From assembly GCF_001522545.3 (NCBI RefSeq), contig NC_031799.1:32537950-32601949 (forward strand): a DNA stretch of 64,000 nt, given 5' to 3'. Shown piece by piece: positions 36,415 through 50,421 of the stretch (position 1 is its first letter; every line of letters starts with the position of its first letter). This DNA is from Parus major. Taxonomy: Eukaryota > Chordata > Aves > Passeriformes > Paridae. A program made the translations under genes and the position numbers. Under the pieces are notes generated by a model that worked only from the letters and a program-made list of their open reading frames with translations, was not told where the DNA came from and searched no databases.

Positions 36415-39400
36415 GTAAAGCATGTTATTTAACTTTTAAGAAAATAATTGATATTTTGACTCATCACTTTCCATGTTTTACCTCCTGTCAGTCCCATGGA
36501 CAAAACCATATTTTTATGTAGTCTGATTTTATAACAGAAGGAAGGGCAAGTGCATGGGATGTGGTAAATGGGTTAAACAGACCACTGTAACTCTTCAGCA
36601 AGGTCTGGATGGTGGGTCAGATTTGTGTGGCAGACAGGAACTTTACTTCTGTTTAAGTAAAAAAGACCGGATTATAAAGTAATGTGGACATAAGGGACAT
36701 AAAAGTGCCTAATACATTCTACAGAGCACTCTGCATCCAGAGACTGGGAGCCTTAGTTTATTTTCCCTGCTGAAGGCAGAGATTTTTGCTATGAAGATAG
36801 ATATTGAGATATGAAAACTGGTCACTAGCTGTTACTAGTGTCCTCTATCAGAGTTGAAATTGCATTTCTCCTAGTGCTCCAGGAGGGCCTGACAGACACG
36901 GCTGAGGTAAGAGAAGACGGAGGAGATGAGGCTTCAGCCTTCAATATATGTATCCATGCATTAAACTGACCCAGGATAAACCTCCAAGGGCATGACAATC
37001 ACCACATACTGCATATGTTCTGATGAAGGCCATAACCGGTGAAACCACACTGCATGGCTCTTTGCAGCTTTGCTATCATCTCAACAGACCTATCATTTAG
37101 CATTTGTCTTCTCATGTGAATTGGTGAATCCTCATCCATTTAAACTCTGGAAGGATGGTCACAGATGTAACCTGAGAAGCTGACATAACAGAATGCTTTA
37201 ATCAGTATACCACAACAATTATGCTGTCTTTCCTTCAGGTAGCCTTTACTTTCTATCACTCCACATTATTAATTTGTGTGGAAGAGCACACAGAAAGAGG
37301 TCATTTTCAGTACAAGTTATATGCTTAGATGTGTTGATAACACACATTCTTCTCATGCGTATGCTTGAGATTTTCTATTTTGGTTCTGTTCTCTGAGAAA
37401 TCAGTATATAAGAACACAAAAATAGTGTAGTAGGCAGTAATAATGAACAACATAGTAATAATGATCAACAAAGTGGTCAAGGATCTGCTAGCAATTCCTT
37501 CTGCACAAGATACCACAGCTAAGACATATATAGATATAGATATAGATATAATATTTTATATATATTGTGTTTAATATGTATATAAGACATATACATAATA
37601 AGGTCATGAGAAAAGATGGAAGCAAGACAAAAAATTAATTTCCAGTGTGCTGCCCTTGGATCATCCACTAAAAACTTGAATTAGGTAAAATTGCCCCTTC
37701 TATACAGTTCTGAAATTTGTTTATTAGCTCCTTCTTTAATTTGACTATTAAATCAATGAAAAAATAATTGCTTTCTATAATGATCTGAGTTTCCTGGTTC
37801 TTGCCTCTCTGTCTGAAGGCTAATAAGAATATTTTTTTTTTAAAAAAAGGTAACTTTTGAAGGGGTAGAGAACTGATAACAAGAATGTACCTCTGGTGGA
37901 AATCACACGCAGTCATAATCATAGCTTGGATATACAGAATCCTTTCATTCGGACATACTCCTGTGAAAATATCTGTAGGCTCCCCCCAAAACAAGTTTCA
38001 TATATAAATTTTCTTCTAGTGGTTATATCCCATTAGAATTAAGCCATTGACTTGGGTTTTTTCTCTACTTGAAATAACTGTAACTTCTGTGGTATCCATG
38101 AAAGGGAAGGGATGTTACATAAATTTCACATATGAGTAATGCTAGACACTACAGTCATGAGAAACTGGAAAGTTAATTTCACACCCTATAAGCTGTCATG
38201 GTACCACAACAAGTAGATTAATTTAGCTGAAATAAAAGACACATGATTCCTGAAATTTTCGTTCAGATAGTTTTATATATAATTTCTCAATTCCTTTTCA
38301 ATCCTTTTTTTTTTTTTTTCCATTCAATTTCACTGAAGTAGGCTTAAATGTTGTGTTTTGCTTTTGAATTATTAGTCAGTTGTGTGTGTGCTCAAAATTC
38401 TCATCAGAAAGTCTCAGGAAGTATAATTTATTTTCTAGCTAGTGTCATAAGTCATTGACAACTCTTCTTTAAATGTTGAGGCAGTTTTCACTTTATGAAC
38501 TTCCTTCTGTATTCATCATTTATAGTTCCCACAGCTGTTGTTGGGGGGAAGAAATGACCATGCTCTGAGCTTCAGATGTAACTCAGCATCTATATCTTTG
38601 GAGTTAATGGGAGTTTAGAAATTGTGGTGTATAAAAAATTGTTTTGTGGATTTTTTTGCAGGGTTCTTTAGGAGCAGTGTTCTGGTTTTGGCTCAAAATG
38701 CTCTTGCTGCCTGTAAGTCAGTAGTGTCAATGGAATCTGAAGTTTAAGCAGCCTTGCAGTGTACTGCTGTAAACTGCAAGGCACAGATGTAAAACATGTA
38801 GTGGTGTTGGGTATGCTTGAACTGTCCTCCAGCTCTGCAGTTTGTTTTCTTTGTACTTTGCCAGGCTTTGAGTGGAGAAGAGGATTTTCCATCCCACCTC
38901 TGTCTTAATGGGAATAAGAAAATAAGTAGAGGTGGGGTTTCCTGTACCAGTATCAGAGAGAGACACTTTTGCTGAGAATGGCCAGACAGTAGTGCTGAAG
39001 TTCCTCAGGTCACACCCGACTGAATGTACTGAGATTTCAGAAGTACCTGGTTGGTACTGCAATTCTTAGATAGGCTGCTGGTTTTAGGTTGGGTGACAGC
39101 GACCTGTTTTGTATATAAAAACCACTGAGATAAAGGTGTTCACTTTCACACATTGTGGCCATAGATTTTATCTGAGCCAGTGATGTCCAGTAATGATGCT
39201 TGATGTATTGCTCTATTCTCATTGCCCCATTCCATGAGCTGTTTCATCCACCTGAAAGTATGACTCCTACTGCATGGCTATCCTTGCAAAAATTAATTTT
39301 CTTTAGCTTTAGTCTGGGTACAGTTACAAAAAGTTATAACACAGGCCCTCAAAAAGTGCTGGTTTTCAGTTACTCAATAGAATGAAAACATATGACACAA

Positions 39401-42177
39401 ATAGCTTTAACAGTTGAAAATATCTGTGGTTCCAGTAAAAGATCCCCTACTTGTGTCTGCATATGCAGTCTGAGTGCATATTTAACAGCAGACTCCATAC
39501 TCTCTCATAAGGTTAAAGCATCAACACCAGCATGGGTTCTGAATGCCCTTTCAGAGCCTACTAGTATCCATACCAAAGTTTTTAGGCTGCTGTAGATGTT
39601 GGAAAATGTATTAATTTAGAGAAAATTCAGATTAGGTTCCTTAGGAATCTGTTTTAAAGGTGAAAAACCTTTGAGGAATCTATGCATTGTTTAGTAAGCC
39701 TTGTAAGTATGATGCAATTTCTGTCACTGGGGATCCATTGGTAGCTGATAATTCAACTTCTCTCAAACAGAAATAAGTTTTATAAAAGGACATGATGCAG
39801 CATGTGAACACTAAGTGGTATGGAGATTGGTGTTTGTGAGGTGCTGTCTGATTTAGTCATTGATACATATCCTGCAAAATACTTTTTTGTTTTTGAGGCA
39901 AAGAAGTGTGGAGCAACTAAGATGAGACTAATTAAATATTAAGCTGTATTATTTTCAGTCTTTAAATGAGATTCTGAAGACATGCTAGTGACATAAAGAA
40001 TTGCTATTGTTTGTTGTTTTTTTTTTCCCACCCCTGACAAGCAACTCGATACCTATCAAAAATAGCAATCTATGAGCAAGTAGGGAATTCAGCCAAAATA
40101 ATTCTTTACAAAGAGGAATAATAAAGCATCTGCTCTCAAGAAAAGCAACTGCCAAACTGGGATGCAGTAATAACAGAATTACTGTTAATACAATAACAAT
40201 AATTACAATAACAGAAAAGAAGAGGACATTATATTTGTTTCTGGAGAAGGACGTTAAAACTTGGGTTGAGAGGACAGGAGGATGGAGCTGTTTTGGAGTT
40301 AATTTTTTTTAAAAAAATCAAGTATCTTCCTGGACTACTTCTATTTCTAAAAATACTTATGCTGGATCTTGAGGTGACTGAAACTGACAGAGAGAGGTTT
40401 ATGTCAGGAGAGGTGATTAACAAGAAAAAAAACTATGCATCCTTGTGTTTTATAAGGTGTAATATTAGGCAAGATATTTCCTCAACCTGAAGATGTCAGA
40501 AACATTAATTAAAACTATTTTAGGGATCTTGTAAGCTAGTTTGGTGTAGACTGGAAGATCTGCCTACATACTATATTTGCAGACACGCAGACAGAACACA
40601 CAGAACTTTTAAATGTTACAGGCTGTTATAATTTGGGACAGCTTCTGAAGATTTAATTAATTCCAGGTAATGATTGAAGCAGTCAGTGTTAAACTAAAAA
40701 TTTATGTGTGAGATACTGATGCATGCAAACATTAGTTCTGCAAGTAAAAAAATCTGTTAGTTACTGTCATTGTTAGCAGTGGCTATCTAGTCAGCCCTGC
40801 TTATGACTAAGAGGTAAGAAAAACAACCTTGAAAGCAAAAGTGGGAAGGGAATTAATTCAGCCATTGGTGGTTTTTTGACTGTGAAAGCACAGACACAAT
40901 TTTAAAAGTATTAATGTTTTTTTGCAAATGTGGATTTTTCTAAGCATCTACAAAACTTGTTTAACAGACAGCTTTTTTATTGAGGGTGACTACTTTTATT
41001 ATTACTCAGAAAAGGGTAAAAAAAAAAGTTAACTGGAATTTTTTCCTATAATAGATTTTTCTGGGTGGCCCTAATCTGGTTTGTTTTAGAGATCTACCAC
41101 CCACAGTTTTGTACAAAATAGAGTATCTGTGGCTTTTTGGTCCACGAGACAAGAGTTTTTATTGTGAGGATGGGAGTGTAAAGAAACTCATCAATTCCAG
41201 GATCTGTGTGCAGACTTTCATTGCATGTGTTTTACAGGCATATCCCTCCCCCAGTTTTACCCTTGCCACTGTCAAGCACAGCTTCAACTAAGTTTACAAG
41301 CAACAGCTGCTGAAAGTTGCTGATGAGAACAGTATGATTAGATATTACCAAAAGTATCAGCTAAGAAGAAAACTCAAGAGAAAGCACCAGTAATCATGAG
41401 ACACAATGTGATGAAAATAAGGGCACATAAGCATTGACACAAACCCATGGACTGAATTCTTGCTGAAATAGGGGTATGTCAGGACCTTAAGAGTAACAAT
41501 GCTGCAAAACCAGACAGTGAAAAGAAGCAATTCATCAGAGCACTAAGACCATATTAATTCCATTTAACCATAGGCAATACACTGAGCTTGTGGTAGGCTC
41601 CCCTTACTGGCAGAGGAAAGTGTTCAGCCCAAGGAGGAGTGAGAAGTCCTCTATATTTTCACTGACTATTAGGGAAGAATCAATACTGCTGAGTTAGTAC
41701 AAGATGATCACCAGTAAAAGAATCTGAATCTATTTCAGGCTTTAACACTGACCCTGTGGTTCACTTCTTTCTGCATAACTTCAACATGTTTCATGATTTT
41801 TCCCTTGCAATAATTTGGCTTTTTCTTACTATTACTATTCCTATGTTGCAGAACTGGAAGACAGCAAAGCTAGGGAACTCACTCAGCATTATGCAGCAGC
41901 GAAGGAGGTTTCACTGGGCAGATGTCCTAATTACTCGGCAATCTTTCTTTAATACACATACCAGCAGTAGAGTTTAGGGAATGAGACTAAAATTTAATTT
42001 AAGTAATCACAACTGACAGTATCAATGTAAGAATTTAAATTGCTTCATAGATTTTAAAATATAGCCTAAGGGCCTGATCTACAAAAAATATTACCTAAGC
42101 CTGAAAATTCCCAGTAAATATGTTCATGTTCACATAGACTAAAGGACTATTACATCTTTCCTTCTGCTTTATGCCAG
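36415..42177 (+). other. Intron, 5.8 kb
   Basis: The borders are gtaaag and atgccag. It contains an ATAGAT/TATA-type microsatellite at 37526-37567 and a 15-nt T-run near 38306. A TATATAAAA string at about 39111 lies in sequence I could not assign to any element. I see no gene. Confidence 0.88.
37526..37567. repeat. TATAGA/TA-rich microsatellite
   Basis: Three to four TATAGA units are followed by mixed TA sequence. This is simple-sequence repeat in the intron. Confidence 0.85.
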
Positions 42178-42305
42178 GTTGCTCCTTCAGCCTGATGACT
42201 CCTTACAGATTCTAGCACCCGTGGAATCTGATGTGGGTTTCTATGCTTGCAATGCATCCAATGCCCTGGGATCTGACTCTGTCTCCATTGCTGTCACCCT
42301 AGCAG
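42178..42305 (+). CDS. ADAMTSL1: ADAMTSL1 exon: second half of second Ig-like domain
   Basis: The acceptor is tatgccag and the donor gtaata. The first base completes the arginine split with the exon ending at 36414. Translation reads LLLQPDDSLQILAPVESDVG, then FYACNASNALG, and ends SIAVTLAG. The cysteine in FYAC pairs with that of LLHC in the previous exon, giving the Ig disulfide. A sequon (NAS) follows it directly. The phase-1 donor after a terminal glycine is the usual border of an Ig module. Confidence 0.96.
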
Positions 42306-45300
42306 GTAATAGTTTAACCTCTGTGATTGCAGGATGGTCCATTGTGTGAATTTGGGCAGAAGTTGTTTGTGGGGGAACAGATGGCTGCTAAAGCTGTGTA
42401 ACATGCATCAACAGAAGTACACTGGTGAAAACACAGGGTGTGAGCTCTGCAAAAACCTACCTGAGGCATAGTCCAGCTTTCATAAATAGTTCATGAGGTT
42501 TATGTGTCTCTGCAAGACATCAATGCTTTTTCTCACTTGTATCTGACATGCTCTTAACATAGTGCTTGTCCTGGTTATTTGCAGCCTATAAGGACAGTGC
42601 AGTCCGAGCCTCCCAGCTCCTGTGCTTCATTTTAAACCTAACACTGATCTCTTCAAGTATAACAGACGGATTGCAGGACTTCCTAAAGTGTACATTAGGC
42701 AAGCCAGAAAACTTCCAGAGCTGAATAACTATCTTTCACAGTATCGAACACTTTATCATATTCAATCACAAGCGTGGCTGACACTGTTTCAATTGTAGCA
42801 AATAAAGGTTCTCAAAAAATTAAATTCTATTTTTCTATTCCTCTATTAATGGGTTGTAAAGCAGACTAAATATCCTGTGCTGGGTTATAAATAAATTCTA
42901 AAGAAAACTCATCCAGATAAAAAACGATGGCAAAGAGATTTAGAAGCATGATTCCAGATTCTTCAGTGTTCCCTAGCAGACTCGGTCAGCAGGCTCACAA
43001 CCACATCAGGACTAGCAGAAGGGTGGAGCAGCAACCACAAATGAAGAGCTGTTCAGAAAGATATAGGAACGGAACAATGACAGGACAGAGACTGTGACAG
43101 GACAGGGAGGTTTTACAGAAGGAGGATCCTATTTATCACCAAGGCAGAAGTAAACGTGCTAGGAATGCTGGAAAACTTACTGATTTTGCAGACTTATCCA
43201 TTTTGCTGCTTCAGCATGTGAAATGCTTGAAGGCTTCCAATGCACAGGCAGCAACCACCAGCTGCCGTTGTATCCTTGTATGACTAGAGGAAAGAATAGG
43301 TCTTTGTAAGCTTTAATTTTTAAAAATAATTTTTTACACCAAACACAGAAAAACTTCAGTTAAGAGAAGCATAAAGAAGATGTAAGAAGGCAACAGTGGA
43401 TAACAGTAAAGCTTATAAGTTCAGGAAATCAACTAGAAAGAGACTTTGTCTCGTCCTTTAGCAGAACAGGTGAATCTTCCAGAGCAAAAAAGAAAGATTT
43501 GCATTAGAGCTACAAATTATCTGTAGGCAAAACTGAAGAGGCTGATCCTTTTTACACTACTACTATCAGGAATGCCTTTGCTGAACTCCAGGCAGCAGGG
43601 TAGCAGTGCTGCTGTTAGGGTAGTGTCGTCATATTTTAGAGGAAGTAGCTCGACACTAAACCTCTAATGTTGCACCAGCATGAAGCTGAACATGAGATTA
43701 AAAAATCATCAGTAATAACTGCTATTCTGTCCACATTGTTCCAGTGAGTGTAAAAGCCATAGTTTTTGGAAACTGTGGAATAGTGGAAACAATTGTGGAA
43801 AAAAATTTGTATAACATTGTAAAAAATAAAGTGTTAGTTATACATGTGGCACAGGGAAACTTTTAGCTTTTTTGATTATAATTAGTTATCAAAGCTATAA
43901 TTTAAACTTTTAGGTGAATTAACATTCATGCTTCTCAGACTCAATCAGAACGCCTCTTAGGAATTTATATTCTTTTGCATTTCACATCCAAGGCAAAGAG
44001 CTGAATAGCCTATAAAATGAGGCCATAAATATCAAAGTGAAATACAGAGCAGTTTTTGGAACAAAGTAACAATCTTTTTGGCATAATGGAAATATTTTCT
44101 CCAAAAAACCTGGAAAGCTGAGATCATCTTTAGAGGAATCAAGAGTGAGGCTGAAAGCTTATTTCATTGAAGAATTTTCTGATTCATTTAACACATGCAT
44201 GGAAAAAAAGACAGTGGAATATGCTCCTTTTTGCTTTCTCAATGGTTTCCTACTTATTTATGGGTTGAACAGCTAAAAGATTTTTAATCTTGTGGTGGGC
44301 TTATGGAAACCAATCAGGAAAATATAAGGCTGATGGATAACTGAAGAATTTTTATTTTCTTTAAACTTTGCCAAAAAGTATCAAAACTTTGGAAGTATTT
44401 CAACAATGAAATGTAGTATTTTACTTAGCTATTCTTGGGCATTAAAACCACAAAAATAAAATAATGTAAAGTACAAAAAAAAAATACCAAACTGATATGA
44501 CAGGAGTTCCAGATGAATGGTTATCTTTTAAAAGCCCTGAAAATACAGCTGTATGGAGAGATTTATATTTAAGACTGTATTAAATATTCCATGAGCTCAA
44601 TGAAATAAAATTCTTTTTCTCACATCCATCTTTTCTTTGTTGGTCAGCACCAAATTAACATACAAATAAAGCTAATGATAGACATTAGCCTAAAGCTGCA
44701 GTTTTTGGAGGCAAACGATAACATCTGGTTTTGTATCTGACCATTTATTTAAAATTGGGGAAAAAAAAGGTGTTTATAGATTTTTGGAAAATTATGTGTT
44801 TGAAAATGCAACACTGAGTCAAAGACATCCAAGTCCCACACCATTTAAATCAATTGTGTTACGTTCTGCTACTCCTGCAACATCCTGACTGCAGGGCACT
44901 TTCTCTGGGACAGGGGAGCACCTTAATTCAGCTCTTGTCAGCTCTGCTGCATTGGTCTTCTCTCTCAAAGCTAACCTTGGGTACCTCTGACCTGTTTTAT
45001 AAGTATCCCTTTGCTGTAACCCTGCAAAAGGATTTGCAGAGGGCTTCTTGAGCCATTGATGGTGGATAACTTCCTAAGTAATCCCACAAAGACACAACAG
45101 CAAACACCTTGACTTGCTGTCACCAATGTTGAAAACACACTTTATTGTGGGCAAAGCAGTAGCTCTATTAGAGATAAAACCCTTCCCAACAGAAAACCTG
45201 ATTTGTTTTATCTAAAATGTGTAGTAACAGTGTTTATCTAAAATGTGTAGTAACTAATTAATACCATTTATATCCCTCATCTTCTTGTGCTGGCCATTAT

Positions 45301-45794
45301 GAGAAAACTTTCTGGTTATGATATGGTCTTCCCCACCCCAGTGTTTCCCCTGTAGGTTAAGGAAACCATGATCAATGTGTAGAAACAGCTTGCATGTTGC
45401 TCTAAACTTTTTCTGCTGGGCCTGTAGCCATCACTCAGGCTCCTGTGTTTGGTCTTTACCAAAGGGAGGTAATGTAGTTGCAGCACCAGGCAAACATCTT
45501 GCTGCAGCTCCAGTTGTGCTGGTGTTTATTGATTCAGCTGGTTCTCCTGTATGACCATATGGCTTTAATGCTATTCTGCCTCTGCTTCAAGTGTGCTTTT
45601 TCATTTTTCAAGACAGCTTTACCCATGGAATTTGGTGACACTGAAATATTATAAAAAGCAGATGGCCTCACATTTCATTTTCCTTTATCCACCTGTCTCT
45701 TAAGTGTACTTTCACAAAGAGTCTTCCAGCCCATCTATCCCATTGTGAGTCCAATGTGCTTGGTATGATAAACTGTGATGCTTCTCTTACACAG
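42306..45794 (+). other. Intron, 3.5 kb
   Basis: The borders are gtaata and cttacacag. It includes an interlocked pair of complementary segments at 43621-43667 and a 26-bp tandem duplication at 45207-45254, both described elsewhere. I see no gene or mobile element. Confidence 0.88.
45207..45254. repeat. 26-bp tandem duplication (about 1.8 copies)
   Basis: The segment TTTATCTAAAATGTGTAGTA plus AC at 45207-45228 recurs exactly at 45233-45254, a period of 26 bp. The perfect identity of the copies suggests a recent slippage or duplication event. Confidence 0.9.
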
Positions 45795-45923
45795 GAAAGC
45801 CACTGATAAAGGCATCAAGAGCTACCATGATCAACACTGAATCACCTGCTGTCACTGTTGATATTGGAAGCATGCTGAAAACAATCCAGAAAGCAAATGT
45901 TAGCATTAACTGCCAGGTTGCAG
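45795..45923 (+). CDS. ADAMTSL1: ADAMTSL1 exon: first half of third Ig-like domain
   Basis: The acceptor is cttacacag and the donor gtaaaa. A split glycine opens the exon, then KPLIKASRATMINTESPAVT and the strand VSINCQVAG with the first Ig cysteine. It contains one sequon (NVS). Both ends are phase 1, so skipping this exon alone would keep the frame but remove half an Ig fold. The wording closely follows human ADAMTSL1 as I recall it (TVDIGS, INCQVAG). Confidence 0.96.
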
Positions 45924-48900
45924 GTAAAAATTTATTCTCTCCTGTGTGGGTGCCTTTGGCTATAAATTTCTGCGTGATTCTTTGTTGTTAAACGTTAAAT
46001 TGGCATCTCCAGGTGCAGCTGAGCGAAATTGCAAGGTTTTCCTAGGTCTCAGGCAAGCTTCATTGCTTCCATTAATTCTTACCACAGAACTGGTCCTCCT
46101 TTTATCCATATCAAACCAGGCAAGTGTAGTGGCTTAAGAAAAACTGGCTCAGAAAAAATTTCACTCCATGGGACAGGCATCAATGTAAGAGATACACTGT
46201 ATGGTGTGGATGGAACAAAATTGATGCACATACCTGTTGGGGATGTTTGGTGACAATACACAAGCATGGACTGATTAATTTCATCACTTACAGGGTTTTT
46301 AAAAATCACTCCAACTAGTTTCTTCTTTTCCTGCCAAACTTATTTTACATTAAAGGCTTGTTAGTGCTCTTTTTTTCTGTTTTTCCTTTTTTTTTCGTCT
46401 CAGAAGTGCAGGAGTTCAGAGGAATTCTACTGAAACAGGATTTTCCCTAAAACTGTTTTCCAGTCAGAGACTGAATGTCCCTTAGTCTAACAGTGACAGG
46501 TTGCTTCTTTCCAGTGGTAACCAAAATAGGTTGACCTTATCTGTGTGTGGCAGTCCTGTGGCTGTTGGTAAGAATGATATTGATATTGGGAGGAGGAGCT
46601 GGGAAATCTCTAAAAATCTGGGACTATACCACGGATTCGTTTCACTTTTATGCATAATATGACACTCTCTTGCAATCAGACTGATGTCCAGTGACGTTCA
46701 AGGAAGAAGATGAAAGTGATACCTGTTTTTTTCCCCAGGCCTCACCATGCTCATTTCCATGGACATTGTGTGAAAGAGACTAAATATTACATTAACACAA
46801 ATTATTTTGGATTTCTCTCTCTGGGTTCTCTTGGCTGCCCAGACACATAACCCACAGATTCAGACAGTTATTGCTGTTGTAAGAGGTGTAGCCATTTCTC
46901 TTCAGTATAAAAGAACCATATAAACAACCGAATGTGACTAAACAAAGTTGCAACTGTACTTATCAGAAAACTACAGGAGGGAAGCACAAAATGGTCAGGG
47001 GCACAAAAACCAGATATTTTCTGAGGGGAAAATAATCTCTAGCAATTTTGTGGCACTCACCCACTATGGCAACATCCAACATGGAAAATTTAAGCAGTGT
47101 CTTCTCATCTAGGAGAAGGCTTTTTGCTATCTAGTATCTGTATATTGGAATCTTCTATGACACAAGAAATTTTCATAAATCCTAATTTTCTCCATGGGTG
47201 AAAAAAAAATCTTCTGCTACTGCCTCCACGGAAAATGTTAACTATATTGTCACCAGAGATCAATGCTCTTGAAATTATCTTAAAATCATAAACCACAAAC
47301 TGTGGTTTACCAAGGGAATAAGAGAGTGAGTAATGAGGGCAGATATGTTTTATGGGCATTAGAATCCTAATTTCATAAAAAGAGTGTTAATAATTCAACA
47401 GCAATTACAAAATATGCTACCTTGAGAAATGATCCAAGAACAGCAATTTCCATCAACTGTTTCACCTACACTTGAAAAATGAACCATCTCATAAAACCTG
47501 TAACATAGTATGAGAATAAATGCAATTTTCCTCTTAATATAAGCACAAACTTTTTGTTTTAGCAACAGATTTATGATTATCCAGCCTTCTATATATTTTT
47601 GATCATCCTTAACAATCAATTCTAAGGATAAGAGTAACATGCACTATTTCTGCAGTCAGCAAATGTGTTGTATCTTTATGACTTCTTTAGAGTAGATGAA
47701 CTTTACATCTCTATAGTTTGCTAAAGCTCCCCAGAAAACATTAATAATGAAATGGCTACTAAATCGTAGTAAATTAACATGCAACAGGTAATGCAATAAC
47801 ATCTGGCAATAAAAAATAGATTAGGATGTGAGAACAAAGTTAACACAGTTAGAAAGCAGAGTAGCATAACCAGAAATTATGTGGAGACTTGTCTAGATGA
47901 AAACAGTTATTCACACAGTCATGTAACGCTACAGGTTTTTTCCTTCTAGTACTTTCTCTCTAGTCATGTCAGAATGTCCTGAGACAGCAAAACTAATGAG
48001 AGCTGTTCTAGGTCAGAGTTTGGTCAGAGTTAATCCCATTAATATAAGCTGTGTTTCTATCACTGTGCTGTACAGTCTGTGGTAGAGGACCATGCGTGTA
48101 TTGGATCTGGATATCTCAGCTCATGTAAGGACACATCTTTACTGAGAGGCAGCAAGACAGCAGAATAGATACTTACAAGAGGAATATTAAAGATCAGTTA
48201 CAATATTTTCTACAGCTACATTTTCTCTCAAGGGCCAGAAATATACACTTGCTGCTGACAGGTGTTGATAAACCTGGAGAAGGTTTCTTAAAAATAAGAG
48301 ATAATGGGAGAGTACACAACCAAACCTTAGGGAGTAATTTTATATTGCTTTTCAACTTCTTACGACAGACATAAGCACTTTCAAAGTCTGTCTGCTGAAA
48401 TCTGTAGACATTAACTAAAAGACAAGAGAAAATAGAATCATTCTGGGTGCATTAAAGTTTAATTTGCACCTGATGTGATTTATGTCAAGATAAAATTCCA
48501 TTTCAGTTTTACCACAAAGACAATGCTGGGGTTTTGATCAAGATTGAAAACCAATATTATTTCACTTGACATAACTTCACTGCTTTGTCTGTAGAGGAAT
48601 ATATTTTTATCTATTATTAGGTGATTGTGGTAAATTCCAGACTTCTCCAAAACTAATCTTAGGGGAACTCCCACACAAAAGTCACTCAGGAGTCTTGCAG
48701 ATGCCTGTGACTTCCAGTTGGAATATTTGCTCCAAACTTCAGAAAGCCAGAAGCGTTTTGGTGTGGGTAACTTGGCTACTGTGTGCCATTCCACTTAAAA
48801 ATAGGATGTGGGAGCAGTTTGGATCACATCAATATCACTAGAGAGCTTTCTGCTGATTTCAGTGCTTAAATTGTGCATATATTCATTTGCATACCAGAAG

Positions 48901-50241
48901 CTTCAAGAAATATGGCCCAGACTGTTACTGAAAATACAGTTTGACATGTAAGGAACCAGTTCTAAAAATCTAGTTCAAAGGGCATTCTGCAAAATGTCAT
49001 GTACAATTAGTGACTGTTGAGTCAGAGCAGGTTTGGAAGGGTGGCTTAGAATATATTACCCTCCTATCCTTTATCTCCTTGTGTCTTTGTTGTCCCAATT
49101 TTCAGTTCTCTCAATTCTCCTAAACAGTCCTTTCCTCTGTATTTCATCTGCATGCTGGTGGTTTTATTTTCTAGTTCTTGCCTTGGTTTATGGCCCATGT
49201 TTACTCATCAGCTATTCCAGATTGTGAAATAGAATTCACTATTTCAAGAATATTGTGGCATTGGAAACTAGTTACCACTGTTATAAACTTGTATTGCAAT
49301 GGTTGCTTTCTCCGAGAACCACTGGTTTAGCAAAATTATCTCAATTGGCTTATGCAATTCTGTTTGCTAGTACCCCATGCAGGCTTTTTGTGCTGGATAC
49401 ATGCACATTGATGGAGAGAAAAGCTGAAGAACAGACTTGGGTAATTACTCACCACCTAAAGTCTTGCCTGCCCAGCAAAGTCAGTTCTGTTTCCAGCTGG
49501 CACCTCTCAGACTTTGAGCCTCTGTGCTATTTCTGCAAGGGAAACACTCAGCCCTCTGTCCTCCAGCATCCCCCGTAACCCAACAAAGGCGATTGAAATG
49601 CTCTTGCTACCCCTTGCGGCAGTGATGCGACATGATGGTTTTGCTCATCCCTGTGATGGCTGCCTCCTGTTCCCATCTTGAGGCTGCCTGTGTCACTGAA
49701 GGTGGGAGCTCAGAAGAAAATGAAACTGCTGCTCATTGACATACACTGCTCATCTTCCCCAAAGCAAACTGCAGGAATAGCTGTATCTGAAAATCTCCTG
49801 TTTGCGTGGAAACATTGAAGACAGGGGAAAAACACGCTTGTAGAATACAATCAAAAAACGGTTTTTGTAGCACTGGTGGACATTTTGTAGGCAGAGTGTA
49901 CCTTTCTTAGGCTCAACAGCAATACCTCAATGCTAAGGGCATCTCACTTTTAACCCGTTTCTTCTGCTGCTGCTGAAGTGCAGAGGAACCTGCCTTTCTA
50001 CGCTAGCAGCTGCCTGCAAGAAGCATATTAATTGTGACTGTTTCTGTATTTATTTAGTTGTTTAATTTGAGTCACTGCTCTAAAGGACTGTGGCCGTATA
50101 TATATAGATTTTCACTGTCCCTTCCCCTTTTTATTTAGCCTTCACTCAGTACTCATCTCTTCTTCCACTCTTTGTCTTACAAGTATTTTTTGCCTTGTAA
50201 TTCTTACTTGTGTTAGTTACACTTTGCCAATGTTTTTCCAG
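45924..50241 (+). other. Intron, 4.3 kb
   Basis: The borders are gtaaaa and tttttccag. It contains a small perfect inverted repeat at 47289-47309 with RUNX-type cores. Otherwise this is AT-rich intron with no recognisable gene or mobile element. Confidence 0.88.
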
Positions 50242-50421
50242 GTGTTCCTGAAGCAAAAGTTACTTGGTTTAAGAACAAGGTCAAGCTGTCCTCAACTCAC
50301 CATCTGCATGATGGTTTGCTGTTAATACCAAATGTTTCTCTATCAGATCAGGGGTTATACTCCTGCAAGGCAGCCAATCTTCATGGGGAAGTAACTGAAA
50401 GTTCCCAGCTGTTGGTTCTTG
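50242..50421 (+). CDS. ADAMTSL1: ADAMTSL1 exon: second half of third Ig-like domain
   Basis: The acceptor is tttttccag and the donor gtaagt; the exon is 180 nt with phase 1 at both ends. Translation reads VPEAKVTWFKNKVKL (the core Ig tryptophan), then the loop SSTHHLHDGLLLIPNVS and the second Ig cysteine in SDQGLYSCKAANLHG, ending SSQLLVLG. The cysteine pairs with INCQVAG of the previous exon. NVS is a sequon. The in-frame ATG at 50310-50318 is internal and does not mark a gene start. Ignoring the donor keeps the frame open for about 72 more codons, to 50639. Confidence 0.96.

Noticed and set aside
38640..39200. Less AT-rich block with TATATAAAA at about 39111, considered as another LTR or promoter
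   Set aside because: No poly-A signal, terminal TG/CA pair or duplicated flank could be identified, and a TATA-like string alone is common in AT-rich introns.
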